From Mesaphorura yosii (taxonomy: Eukaryota; Arthropoda; Collembola; Poduromorpha; Tullbergiidae), in assembly GCA_009869945.1 (NCBI GenBank), contig WIXG01000047.1, positions 62,001 through 126,000 of the forward strand: 64,000 bases of DNA, written 5' to 3'. A program made the position numbers and the translations under genes. Below, piece after piece: positions 24,833 through 34,269 of this stretch. The notes under the pieces are model-generated. The model worked only from the letters and a program-made list of their open reading frames with translations. It had not been told where the DNA came from and ran no database searches. Within the stretch, counting starts at the first letter, position 1, and every line of letters starts with the position of its first letter.

Positions 24833-26272
24833 ATGGAATTTGGTGCCACATTTGGACTGATTCTCATTGTTGGACTAATTGAGTCTGGATTCTCGGCGTA
24901 CTTGCGTAAGACGTGAATTTCGCGTGAATCATACTATAATTGTTGCAGCAATCGAGTAGTCTTCATTTCTGGATTGCATACTTTCTAGAAAATGGTCAAC
25001 CGAGAGCGATTCAACCTGCGCTGATAGTTCACGGCGGTGCTGGCGATATCACTGACGACAGGATTGCAGCCAAATTTGATGGAATGAAGGCGGCCATTCG
25101 CGTGGGGTACCAGATTCTTGAGGATACAGGCAATCCGATGGACGCTGTAGAAAGAGCTGTCAATGTTCTGGAGAATTTGTATGCTTTCAATGCAGGTTAG
25201 GCCGTTGAGCTATAGACGTAAAGTCCGCGGAGGGCACACAGTTAATTTCTGATTTTTCCAGGTCACGGCGGAGTGCCGACAAAGACTGGTGACATTGAGT
25301 TGGACGCCTTAATCATAAACGGAACCAACTTAAGCGCAGGTGTGCAATCTAAACTTATGTTCACGAGTATGGCCTTCAAGATTGGATGAAAGTACTTATT
25401 GTAGGAGCTGTTGGAGCTGTGCGGAACGTTGCCAACCCAATCTCACTGGCAAGACGCGTCATGGAGAAAACGGAGCACGTCTTTATTGCGGGAGATGCGG
25501 CCCGAGAGTTTGCAATTTCAGAAGGCATTCCGCTCGTGCCTACACGCTGTTTGAGACAGCCAATTCAAGCCAGGTTCGATTTCGATACCAACAATTCCGT
25601 TCTTGAGTTTCAACAATGAAGCGAAAAGGCTCAATTTTCAGAGAGAATGACGAAGTCCATCAGCCCATTCCTGTGTCCAAGTATGGAACCGTGGGAGCAG
25701 TCGCTATCAACTCGAAAGGACAAATTGCAGCTGCCACAAGCACTGGAGGCATGTCGAACAAAATGAATGGGCGTATTGGCGACGCTCCGATTATAGGCGC
25801 CGGTACTTTGGCTGATGATAATCTCGGAGGCGTGAGCGGTACTGGCTGGGGAGAGGCGTTCATGAGAACAAGAATTGCGTCCAGAGTTGTTGAACTCATG
25901 GAGCAAGGTGAGACAAATCTTGTTGCTGTGATTTCAAACAAAAACGAGTTTCCTAATCATAAGTTCCAAGTCGTAACGAACGGTCGTCGTCTTTTGGTAG
26001 GATTGAACCCAAGTGAGGCTGGAGCAGAAGCGCTGGCTAGGATGGCGTCGATCATTCCTGAGGCTGATGGCGGCGTTATTGTGATATCAAAAACGGGAGA
26101 AGTTGGATATGCATGGAACTCTAATCGCATGGCTTGGGCGTTCACCAATACAACCAGCGCAGACTCGAATCAATTAGTATACTTTGGCATTGATCACGGA
26201 ATTGTCCTCGGTGAACCATTTCGAACAAACTCAACCTACCCAATTGATCCACCTCCGTGTCCACCACTTTAA
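24833..26272 (+). CDS. Secreted plant-type L-asparaginase / isoaspartyl peptidase (Ntn hydrolase)
   Basis: Five exons, 24833-24905, 24989-25195, 25262-25339, 25405-25573 and 25642-26272, give 385 residues. Family members cleave L-Asn or isoaspartyl dipeptides after self-cleavage just before a catalytic threonine. Here the motif is KYGTVGAVAIN, placing the nucleophile at Thr192. Other family blocks: VHGGAG near the start of the domain, AVERAVNVLE, FNAGHGG, ELDALIING, STGGMSNKMNGRIGD (substrate loop) and GTGWGEAF. Unlike typical cytosolic members of about 310 residues, this one has an N-terminal hydrophobic leader (GATFGLILIVGLIESGFS) in its own exon, and a Pro-rich C-terminal tail. The 68-bp fourth intron is needed because the unspliced frame stops at 25617-25619. 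AATAAA at 26309-26314 lies 37 bp after the stop. Confidence 0.88.
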
Positions 26273-26873
26273 GTCAAGCGTTTATCCTTTGATAAATTCT
26301 ATCCTGCGAATAAATTTCAAATACAACCTCAGTTCTTAACATTGATAAGTCCCCGTGACTGATAGTGACAAGTGCTTCTGTCATTCTCTGCGTATCTTAT
26401 CGCGAAAAACAAACGGTTGGCAGAGTATATTTTGTCACATGTTCATGCGTCATCGTTGCAGTGCAGTTGGCAGGAGTCAAAACCAGACGGCGACGAGTGA
26501 GAGTGACACTTTGACTTTGTACAATGAAACGAAGCTCCGCGCCAGCAAACAAAAAGTGAATTTCATACATTCATTAGTAAAATTACTACGTGATGTTTTT
26601 GAGCCTTGTGCGAAGTTAACAGTAATTTAATTGTCTAACAGTTGACTTGCCATGAACACCTCCCTTCTATATTTCATTAGCACTGCATTGTTGTAACTTA
26701 TTATCACGAATTTATTGAGAGTAAATTGGAGGGCTGTGTCAAATATTTTACTCAGTAGTAGTGATTAGTTTTGCGGTCCAGGAATTCACCGCGATTGACC
26801 AGTTTCGCTAGGAAGCTGTAATTGTGCCTCTTGTTAACTGAAGTCTGTCGTAACAATAAAGTTGACCGAAGCA
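26273..26873. other. Spacer between asparaginase-like gene and syntaxin gene
   Basis: Contains the AATAAA at 26309-26314 and the putative promoter of the syntaxin gene. The ORF at 26355-26630 has no splice partners or motifs. Confidence 0.5.
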
Positions 26874-28062
26874 ATGGAGTCTACATATCAAAGCAACACC
26901 AACGCAGTATTCAATAGAAAAGCACAGTCGATTGCCAGCAGTATTCAGAAAATTTCGCAGAATGGTAAGCACCTGTTGATAAACACTTCACTTAGATGTC
27001 ATTTCTTATGAAAATACTTATGCCCTTGAATCTTGAACCTGATTCTAGTGTCGTCTATGCAAAGACTTCTTGCATCGTCGAGCTCACCATCAGCTGTTGG
27101 GAGTCGTGACGAGGAATCTATCAGAAACCAAATGTAAGTAAAGTACAACAATGTCATGGCTCTTTATGTGTACTCTTTATGAATTACAGACAATCCTTAA
27201 CCCATTACACTGGGCAGTTAGCGCAAGACACAAAAAATGACCTAAAAAATCTGGCGACGGAGGGACAAACTAAATCAGAACGTTTGATGTGTGATAAGTT
27301 GATGTCGGATTTTACGAGTGTTCTGAATTCTTTTCAGCAAGTTCAAAGGTATGAATGAAATAATTCAGTCTTTAAAGGCAGATGCAAAAATTACGACGCT
27401 GACGATATGCTTGCCTTGCTCGTAGGAATGCTTCCCAGATTGAGAAACAGAAAATAGCAACGCTCAAGCAATCTGCCACTAATCAACAAAAATTCCTGGA
27501 TGATGAAGTTCTTCCGCCTCCACCTTCGTCGACATTAAAGAGCGGTGGCAATAGCTACCACCAAATGCAGGAATTTGCTGAAAGAGTCGATAACCAAGAA
27601 TTGTTGGAGAGAGAAGCCGCGATTCGTCAGCTAGAGGTTCGCATTATTCTAAAAATTTACAACGAGTGTAATGAGTTCAGAAAATTGTTCAGTAATCATA
27701 TTGCCTGCTGGTGTATTTAGTCTGATATCCTTGACGTTAACCAAATCTTCAAAGACTTGGCTACAATGGTTCACGAACAGGGGGAAATGGTGGATTCAAT
27801 CGAAGCGAATATTGAGTCCACGTCAATCAGAGTCACCGATGGAGTGGAACAATTAAGATCGGCGTCTTCGTATCAAGTGAGATTTACCTAAAGCGTACTC
27901 AACTCGGCCCTCGCAAGATTTGCAAGGTTGGGGTTTGCCGGCTTGCTCAATAACCTTTTGTGTTTTGTTTTGTAGGCGTCGGCTCGTAAGAAGAAATGCA
28001 TTATATTTAGTGTGCTGGCCATTGTCCTTGTGACCATTATTCTAATAATCTACTACACCTAA
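26874..28062 (+). CDS. Syx7: Syntaxin-7/12 type Qa-SNARE
   Basis: Six exons starting at the ATG at 26874 and ending at TAA 28060-28062. Qa-SNAREs of this class mediate fusion at early and late endosomes and lysosomes. Domains in order: an N-terminal Habc-like helical region (SIASSIQKISQN..., DTKNDLKNLATEG, CDKLMSDFTSVLNSFQQVQR), a proline-rich linker (DDEVLPPPPSS), a SNARE motif (AIRQLESDILDVNQIFKDLA, then EQGEMVDSIEANIES, where the Gln of EQG is the ionic zero-layer residue), a basic juxtamembrane stretch (ARKKK) and one C-terminal transmembrane helix (IIFSVLAIVLVTIILIIYY). The SNARE motif is nearly identical to animal STX12/STX7, so the assignment is secure; which of the two orthologues is less certain. 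AATAAA lies at 28488-28493. Confidence 0.93.
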
Positions 28063-28920
28063 CTACTACACTGTTGGGTTAACTAAAGAGTGGGAAAATT
28101 GTATAACTTCATCCAAGAAAAACACCGCAACGCAACGTGCTATTGAAATAGTCTTTATTTTCCAGTTTATTTCGAAGATAATGACGCGACTTACGTACGT
28201 ATTTAGTTCTATCAGTTGTTTCTATTAAGTGGTCATATTGCTTGATTATTTCGGATGACAGGCTTAAAGTTAAAGTGACGACTAAAAGGCTATAAAATTG
28301 GGACCATTAGCTTATTTTTCGTGACTTCGATCAAAAATGGGTTAAGCAGAGCACCAATCGCTTTGAATGTTCAGAGTTGTGCGTTTGGCTTTGGGAAGAA
28401 ACGCATTCCATTAGTATCTAGTTAATAGTATTAGATTATGCTTGTTCTTACAATTGGAACTTGTTATTGTTACGTCTTTCTACGGTGAATAAAGCCTAAA
28501 TTATTCTCGTTTTCGTCTCGCCACGCGCACGCGAATTCACAAAATCATTTTGCATTGTATGCATACACACACCACTTGAGCATCGTATTTGCAAAATACA
28601 GATGAATTTCGCAAATGACTCATCGTACACACGACACAAGTACGTCTGTAGTTAGTTTGCCAAACGTAAGCTAAATGATACATGTTGCGAAACTTTCGAA
28701 TGATTTATCCGCTGCTTTGAGTTTCGTTGCCAGTGCGTTGTCAATCTTCGTTTTTCAGGAATCAGGATCAGGATATCGTCCACTACTCGTGTCAACCAAG
28801 CTGTTGAAACACATCAGTTCTTCATTTCAACTGTAAGTAGAACCTGTAATAAATCAGTTGTCTAACAGAAGAACTTGCATCCAATCGTCCATAAGCCGTA
28901 CATCCGCAATTTACATCAAC
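28063..28920. other. 3' UTR of the syntaxin gene and 5' flank of the DUF4291 gene
   Basis: The AATAAA at 28488-28493 suggests a syntaxin 3' UTR of about 430 bp. An acceptor-like ...TTTTTCAG at about 28751-28758 may end a 5' UTR intron of the DUF4291 gene. No ORF supported. Confidence 0.45.
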
Positions 28921-29610
28921 ATGAATCAAAATAAACAGGTTGTCACGAACGAGAAGCCTCAAAACGAATACCAAGCTGCGGCTGCGGAATCTGTGACAAG
29001 TGGGCTTCTTCCCTTTAAAGTGGACAAGTATACTAACACGGAGCCGACCTGGCCAGCTGCCGGGCGTCACATATTGGCAACATTCGATGAGGACTCCATC
29101 GTCGTCTACCAGGCCTACAACGCCGCAATAGCAGCCTACGCCGTCACACACCAGACATTCAGCGGGTGCTCGCAATTCAGTGAAACTCGCATGACGTGGG
29201 TTAAGACAAATTTCCTCTGGATGATGTACCGTTCCAACTGGGGTCGAAAAGATCCAAATCAGAGCCATGTTCTGGCGATTACAATAACACGCCAGGGATT
29301 TGAAGAAATTCTGAACAACGCCTCAGAAAAGGAGAAAGACGCCGATGTGAGACTGCAGTGGGACCCAGATCATACGCCCTACGGAGACAAAGCCAACCTT
29401 CGAAGAGCCATACAACTTGGACTTCGCAACAAGATTCTACAGAAGTTCCTGCATGAATGGATTGTGCGCATCGATGACGTGACCGAATTTGTGGAAGAGC
29501 AGAGGCAGTTTGTTGATGCGAAAAGATTGGATTTATTATACGTTCCTGCCGAAAGAGTGTACAACATCACGGATAACGAAGACTTAGCCAAACAAGTCGG
29601 ATTAGATTAG
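28921..29610 (+). CDS. DUF4291 family protein, intronless
   Basis: A single uninterrupted frame of 229 residues starting at the ATG at 28921; a frame extension upstream uses no ATG. It carries the family blocks: RHILATFDEDSIVVYQAYN, TRMTWVKTNFLWMMYRSNWG, HVLAITITRQGFE, RLQWDPDH, RRAIQLGLRN and EWIVRIDDVTEFV. DUF4291 proteins are usually 190-250 residues and are widespread in bacteria and scattered in eukaryotes; no function is established to my knowledge. All its similar-sized neighbours except one membrane protein are split by introns, so the lack of introns in the coding region is noticeable and compatible with acquisition by transfer or retroposition. AATAAA at 29644-29649 is 34 bp past the stop. 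Converges tail-to-tail with CHMP1, about 260 bp away. Confidence 0.9.
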   Translation: MNQNKQVVTNEKPQNEYQAAAAESVTSGLLPFKVDKYTNTEPTWPAAGRHILATFDEDSIVVYQAYNAAIAAYAVTHQTFSGCSQFSETRMTWVKTNFLWMMYRSNWGRKDPNQSHVLAITITRQGFEEILNNASEKEKDADVRLQWDPDHTPYGDKANLRRAIQLGLRNKILQKFLHEWIVRIDDVTEFVEEQRQFVDAKRLDLLYVPAERVYNITDNEDLAKQVGLD

Positions 29611-29869
29611 TTTCGCCATTATCTTTTGTATGTCAACTAAAGCAATAAAATCACTTTTTATGTAATTGTTCAAAGTCATGTCATCGTCTAATTTGCCACA
29701 AAAATCATGACACGAGGAAGTAAACAAATAATTTTGCGGGCTACGGCTACGAGTATATTAATCTTGGAGTTCGGTATAATTACGGTCGTGGTGTCCTGAT
29801 GTCGTGGACTGCAACTTGAAGAACAGGGGAATGCGCATTCGTATTTTTGTAGCGAGGCTTTGCTGTTCC

Positions 29870-30841
29870 CTATTGCTGACGAAGTCTTGCCAAACGAGCA
29901 GTCAATTCATCTTGCTCCTGGCTCACTTGTGTGGACGCAATTGATGCTGTTTCCTCATTAGGCATGTCCATTTTCAACTCAATTCTGAAATGAAATATCA
30001 ATGATTAAGCACACTTATTTTATCCACCATGTATAGAAATGGAATTGCAAGAATTGACGATGAACTTACCCAGCTTCATCAGCAACAGCTTGCATAAGAT
30101 GCTCGACATCGTTTTCTATACGAAAGAAGTGCCATTAATTTATCTTGCCAATCCACGGCGAAGAAAGATATACAAATAGTACTTACGTGGAACGGAGGTG
30201 GTGGTTGTTTGACTCATAGTGTTTTCCATGTACGAACTTTGAACATCCAAATCTTCGAATTGTTTCTCGAATTTATCCATTAAGGCGGATATTTGCTCTA
30301 AATTCAAGCTCTTCATAGCAGCATCCATGGACCGGACGACTCCAGACATCGATGTAGTGACTTTACGCGTTGTTAGTGCGGTTTGAACTCTGAGATAATC
30401 ATGGACCAGCCAACATTAAAATGAGAAACTTAAAGGTTAAGCAATAAATACGTACTACAAAACTACAATTACCTGCTGACCACGGCATCCACTCGGGCAC
30501 TCATCCTAAAGAAGCAAAAGAGTTAGTCAAGTTTAGCTTACAACAGCCAATCGTGTAAACAGTTCTAATCTTACCTCAAATAGTTTAGGCTCTGATTCTT
30601 CTGTCTAATTGCGTTTTCAGCATGGATTCGGGCAACTTCCATATTATTTTTGGCAATAGCCTTTTTGCATTTCAGTTTCTCAGCCTTCTCTTCCTTCTCA
30701 CATTTTTTGGAATTTCGTTCAAGTTCTTTTACTGCAAACTTCATGTTGAAGAGGTGATCTGAAAAATATCGGGATTAATAAATTACAGCGAAAATAAATC
30801 TTAAGCCATGAATTCTTACTTTCCATCGAAGCGATCGACAT
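29870..30841 (-). CDS. CHMP1: CHMP1 (ESCRT-III-associated charged multivesicular body protein 1)
   Basis: Start at the ATG at 30841, stop at 29870-29872, six exons, about 200 residues, the family's normal size. CHMP1/Did2 assembles on endosomal and midbody membranes and recruits Vps4 to disassemble ESCRT-III. Visible: HLFNMKFAVKELERNSKKC, EEKAEKLKCKKAI, the near-invariant MEVARIHAENAIRQKNQ, MSARVDAVVSRVQTA, the acidic central helix QISALMDKFEKQFEDLDVQ, and the C-terminal MIT-interacting motif DELTARLARLRQQ. Basic N-terminal and acidic C-terminal halves are as expected for ESCRT-III. The C terminus resembles CHMP1B more than CHMP1A. No abnormality seen. Confidence 0.95.
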
Positions 30842-31457
30842 TTTGACTGATTCTGCAAATTAAAGGGATACGAATCTTCTAACTATTTAGCTTCAATCGG
30901 TCTCCACAATCCAAGTCTTCTTGGCCTCGATTATGTCTAGAATATTGGCAATAAGCTAAACTTAAAATTTTGCAGTGAAATGGAGATTTCTTGAACGAAT
31001 GAAATGTTAGACCACTTCCAAGCACCCAACAATACAAAATGTAAATGTTGTAAAGAGATAATTCAGCTGAATGAATAGTACGATGACGTCATGCCCCGTT
31101 TGAAGGATGAACCTGAGTGAATCATTCGAATCCTAAATCACATGGGTGTTCGCTGTACGGTTTCATCTCTCACGCGCAGTTTCAGATTCTGAATCGCGTC
31201 TCCTCCTCACGTCGCATTCATTGCAGTTTTATCAGCATTTTTTCACAAATTGCACTCGGATTCTGTGACAATTTTGCGAATTCTGACTGTAGTCAATTAA
31301 AAAAGTGAACCTGAAGTACACAAGAATAAAGGATTTATTTCATGTATTGAATTTAGCAACAATGAGAGTATCTGTTAAGGTTTTTGATTTAACTTGGTTC
31401 TAAAAACCTTATTTGATTCTGACGGCTTCAAGTGAGGTAAACTTAACCATGCTTAAC
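30842..31457. other. CHMP1 5' flank and 3' flank of the membrane-protein gene
   Basis: Short ORF at 31117-31308 has no supporting features. The stretch holds the CHMP1 promoter and the 3' end of the minus-strand gene at 31458. Confidence 0.45.
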
Positions 31458-32117
31458 CTAAACGGCATACGCATACCCCGTCGAAAGGTCATCACTCTGC
31501 GGATATGTAATCAGTATCACATGCACAACTGTAGCGATCGCGAACAGAATAAAAATGAGCACCGATGAGATTTGCAAGTAGAACCGCCCGGTAACGCTGT
31601 AGATGATGAGGTCCACAGCTACGAATAGAATGGTCCATGAGACGATGAACCCCAGAATCCACTGATAATGATTTCTGACGAGACCAATGAGACCAGCGGT
31701 TAGAACGATGAAGTGTAAGATGCTCGCACACATCAGAAGAAGGTTCAAGAGATTTCGGGACCTCAAGCTGAGTCTCTGTTGCGAATGAGCAACATTCTTA
31801 TCGTTGTCACGAATAATGCCTGCTAACCGATTTTCTTGTCTTTGACCCATGACTTCGTCCAAGGCATCTGATTTGGCCAAGGTGGTTTCATGAAAGAACC
31901 CAGGCGCAGAGTAAATGATGAAGTGTAAATTCAATACGAATAAGACAAGACACCCAGTCAGTATGGTCAGGAATGAGATTCGATGACTTGTCTCCGTTAA
32001 ATTCCAAAACCACTGGACGGATTTCGAATTACGTCGCTGCGGCTTATTGGTTGACCTTTGTCTTGATATTTTTAGTTCTGTTTCTCTGCTCTGAAGTGGC
32101 CTGGGCATAGGCACCAT
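31458..32117 (-). CDS. Intronless four-helix membrane protein, function unknown
   Basis: A single exon of 219 residues from ATG 32117. After a basic 45-residue cytosolic N terminus (SRETELKISRQRS..NKPQRRNSK) there are four hydrophobic segments: one at about residues 48-68 (ILTGCLVLFVLNLHFIIYS), then a hydrophilic loop of about 50 residues, then three closely spaced segments (LLNLLLMCASILHFIVLTAG, WILGFIVSWTILFVAVDLII and VLIFILFAIATVVHVILI). The tail is short (PQSDDLSTGYAYAV) and ends in Tyr-Ala-Val, a possible PDZ ligand. The layout resembles insect four-helix proteins of the DUF4728/MARVEL-like type, but no diagnostic motif is visible, so I leave it unnamed. Absence of frame breaks and the membrane pattern support real coding. 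Confidence 0.72.
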   Translation of the reverse strand: MVPMPRPLQSRETELKISRQRSTNKPQRRNSKSVQWFWNLTETSHRISFLTILTGCLVLFVLNLHFIIYSAPGFFHETTLAKSDALDEVMGQRQENRLAGIIRDNDKNVAHSQQRLSLRSRNLLNLLLMCASILHFIVLTAGLIGLVRNHYQWILGFIVSWTILFVAVDLIIYSVTGRFYLQISSVLIFILFAIATVVHVILITYPQSDDLSTGYAYAV

Positions 32118-33303
32118 TTTTAAACTGTAACGCGAGTCAGGTACTTAAACTTTCGAGAATTTATAACTTCGCCTACTAGCGGACTAAGCAAACTCGTTTA
32201 GCCCGGGCCGTGTGCCGAAAATGACTATTGTGCGCAGCTAATTACCCATTCCTGTTGCAGCTCTTGACTTACGGCTCGTGACTTACCGCTACCGCTCCGT
32301 AGGAATTCACATGTCGCGTTGCTGTCACCTTAAACCGAACGGGGTCGATCAATAAATCTTATGACTTAACTAAGCCTTGGAATGCTGTTACTTTCAGTTC
32401 AGCAGCGCAGCGGAGAACCGTTTTGAAACCGTAGACATACATCACATGCAGACGGTATCACGGCATGGAGGGCTCTATTATTATAATGATTTAAGTAAGC
32501 TTGACATTACGTTTGCTGTTTCATACGTTCCGGTATATCACATTCGGACCAGAAAGTGGGAAATAATTTCCTTGCTATTATTACTCCACGCTTTATTTAG
32601 TATTTGGTGTTAGCTTCAGCATCTCTTTCTCGGGCTCCTATAAATGAACAAAATTTTAACATTGTAAACAGTATCGTACCCTGCGGGGCTGTGAGCCTTA
32701 GAAAAATAACGGACGCAAGCAAAGTGAAATCCTGAAATTAATGTCACAACCACAAACTAATGTCGATTAATGAGTTTTTGTACACCAAGCCTACCACGCT
32801 CTTTATGCGTTTTTGGTCACGATCTCACTGGTGGTAATAATCCTAGTCATCCTTCACCCGCGACTTGAGATGCTTTCACTTTTAGAAATGTTTTTAGAAT
32901 GTATCTTTATAACTTCTAAATGCTACTGCATGAAATGATGTGACGTATGATGAAATTCTCTTGCAAAAAGTAGTAACACTACGGCAAATTCTTGTGACTT
33001 GAGACTCATTTCACGTACTTTTTATATGCTTGAGTCAGCGAATAAATCATGCGCATACGATTGGCACAATTTCGGATCACTCAACACTTACTTTCACGGA
33101 TCTTCAAGGTTCAGAGAGCGATTTAACTGCATTGTGCAGTCCACCGTCCGTAGTCCATTGTTGTCTTTTGTCATTGTTTGTAAAACAGTGTCTCAATGTA
33201 TGCAAAATGTATTGCGATTTCTAATTTGTTCAGTCACTCTCGGATATTCGCGGCGAGAAGTTTGTGGCGAGCGTTCCAAATCTTCTCAGTGCACTGGAAT
33301 AAA
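32118..33303. other. Spacer with no gene seen
   Basis: Divergent promoters for the minus-strand membrane protein and the plus-strand secreted precursor must lie here. Short ORFs at 32377-32613 and 32999-33313 lack ATG-supported or splice-supported continuation. Confidence 0.5.
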
Positions 33304-34013
33304 ATGTTGCTGAGAAAGTTCAAACGAAATCTCATGAGTTTGCACTTCAGCCTGTTTGCTCTGATTGTGTTCGTGATCGTGTACACTGTGGAGGTTGCCC
33401 AATGTCGGACGGACATTTTGGGAAGTTTGATCCGCCGTCAGACAAGCGCGATTGAAACGACGCCCAGGCTATATCCAGACTGGGACACGGCCAGTGTCGT
33501 CGAAATGCAGGATCATTTACCCATGCCGAGGCCAGTGACATCGGATGTCCCAGTCGAAATTGAGATCAAGTCGAGTTTAGGCGCTGCTGTGGGAAGAAGA
33601 CGACGACGACAAGTATTTCAAATTAAATACCTAGTTTACAAATCCAGTCAAAAAATTGTGTAAGTAAGTCACACGCCATGTCCAAATTGTAGAAACGCTC
33701 GTCATCCAAAGAGATGCGCAACCCGAAAGGACGGAAACGTTCCGAAGATCAGCCTGAGGAGGAAGCCGTAATGGAGCCAAGGAGCTCGGCAGGCGCAATC
33801 GCCGTGGCCGTGCTATCTAACTACCTCAACTCGAACAAGCAAGGCGACAAGGACAAGAACAAGAATCCGCTGGACATGTACAACATGCAGATTGCCGAGT
33901 TCGTCCAGGACAGGGTGAAAAGGCTGAGGAAGCGAATCAAGTCAGCGTTGAAGAAGTTACGCGAATGTATCACGCTATTTCCGTTCTCCATTGACCGGTC
34001 ATGTCTGAAGTAG
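33304..34013 (+). CDS. Secreted basic precursor with polybasic cleavage sites, unknown
   Basis: Two exons, 33304-33612 and 33693-34013, join in phase 0 to give 209 residues. The N terminus has a hydrophobic leader (HFSLFALIVFVIVYTVEVAQC), preceded by a basic stretch; an internal Met 12 residues in would give a more standard signal peptide. Downstream are three proprotein-convertase-like sites: GRRRRRQKR across the splice junction, GRKR, and KRLRKRIK. The last part is an amphipathic basic segment ending with a pair of cysteines (ECITLFPFSIDRSCLK). Signal peptide plus polybasic sites plus a small C-terminal two-Cys segment is the layout of a secreted peptide precursor, but no known neuropeptide motif is present and there is no Gly-Lys-Arg amidation site. 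AATAAA at 34045-34050. Not recognised; function unassigned. Confidence 0.65.
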
Positions 34014-34269
34014 AACGAAACGAGTAGAGCAAGCTTGAAATGTTAATAAAATAATTTATTCACTGCTGTTATCCCCGACCGATCGTAAATAATTGAATGC
34101 CCAATAACAATTTCACCGCACACCGCTTACATGATTTACGGGAAGCAAACAAATGCATATAGGACTCGAAGTTCAAAGATCTTGTCCGTAGAATACGATC
34201 GCCCTTGGTGAACATTCCGAAAATGGTGTAGAAGCGGTCAATCACACGAAATCTCACCATAATAAAAGA

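Noticed and set aside
26874-30841. Idea that syntaxin-7, DUF4291 and CHMP1 form an endosomal gene cluster
   Set aside because: Orientation is mixed, each gene has its own flanks, and such adjacency in compact animal genomes is usually accidental.
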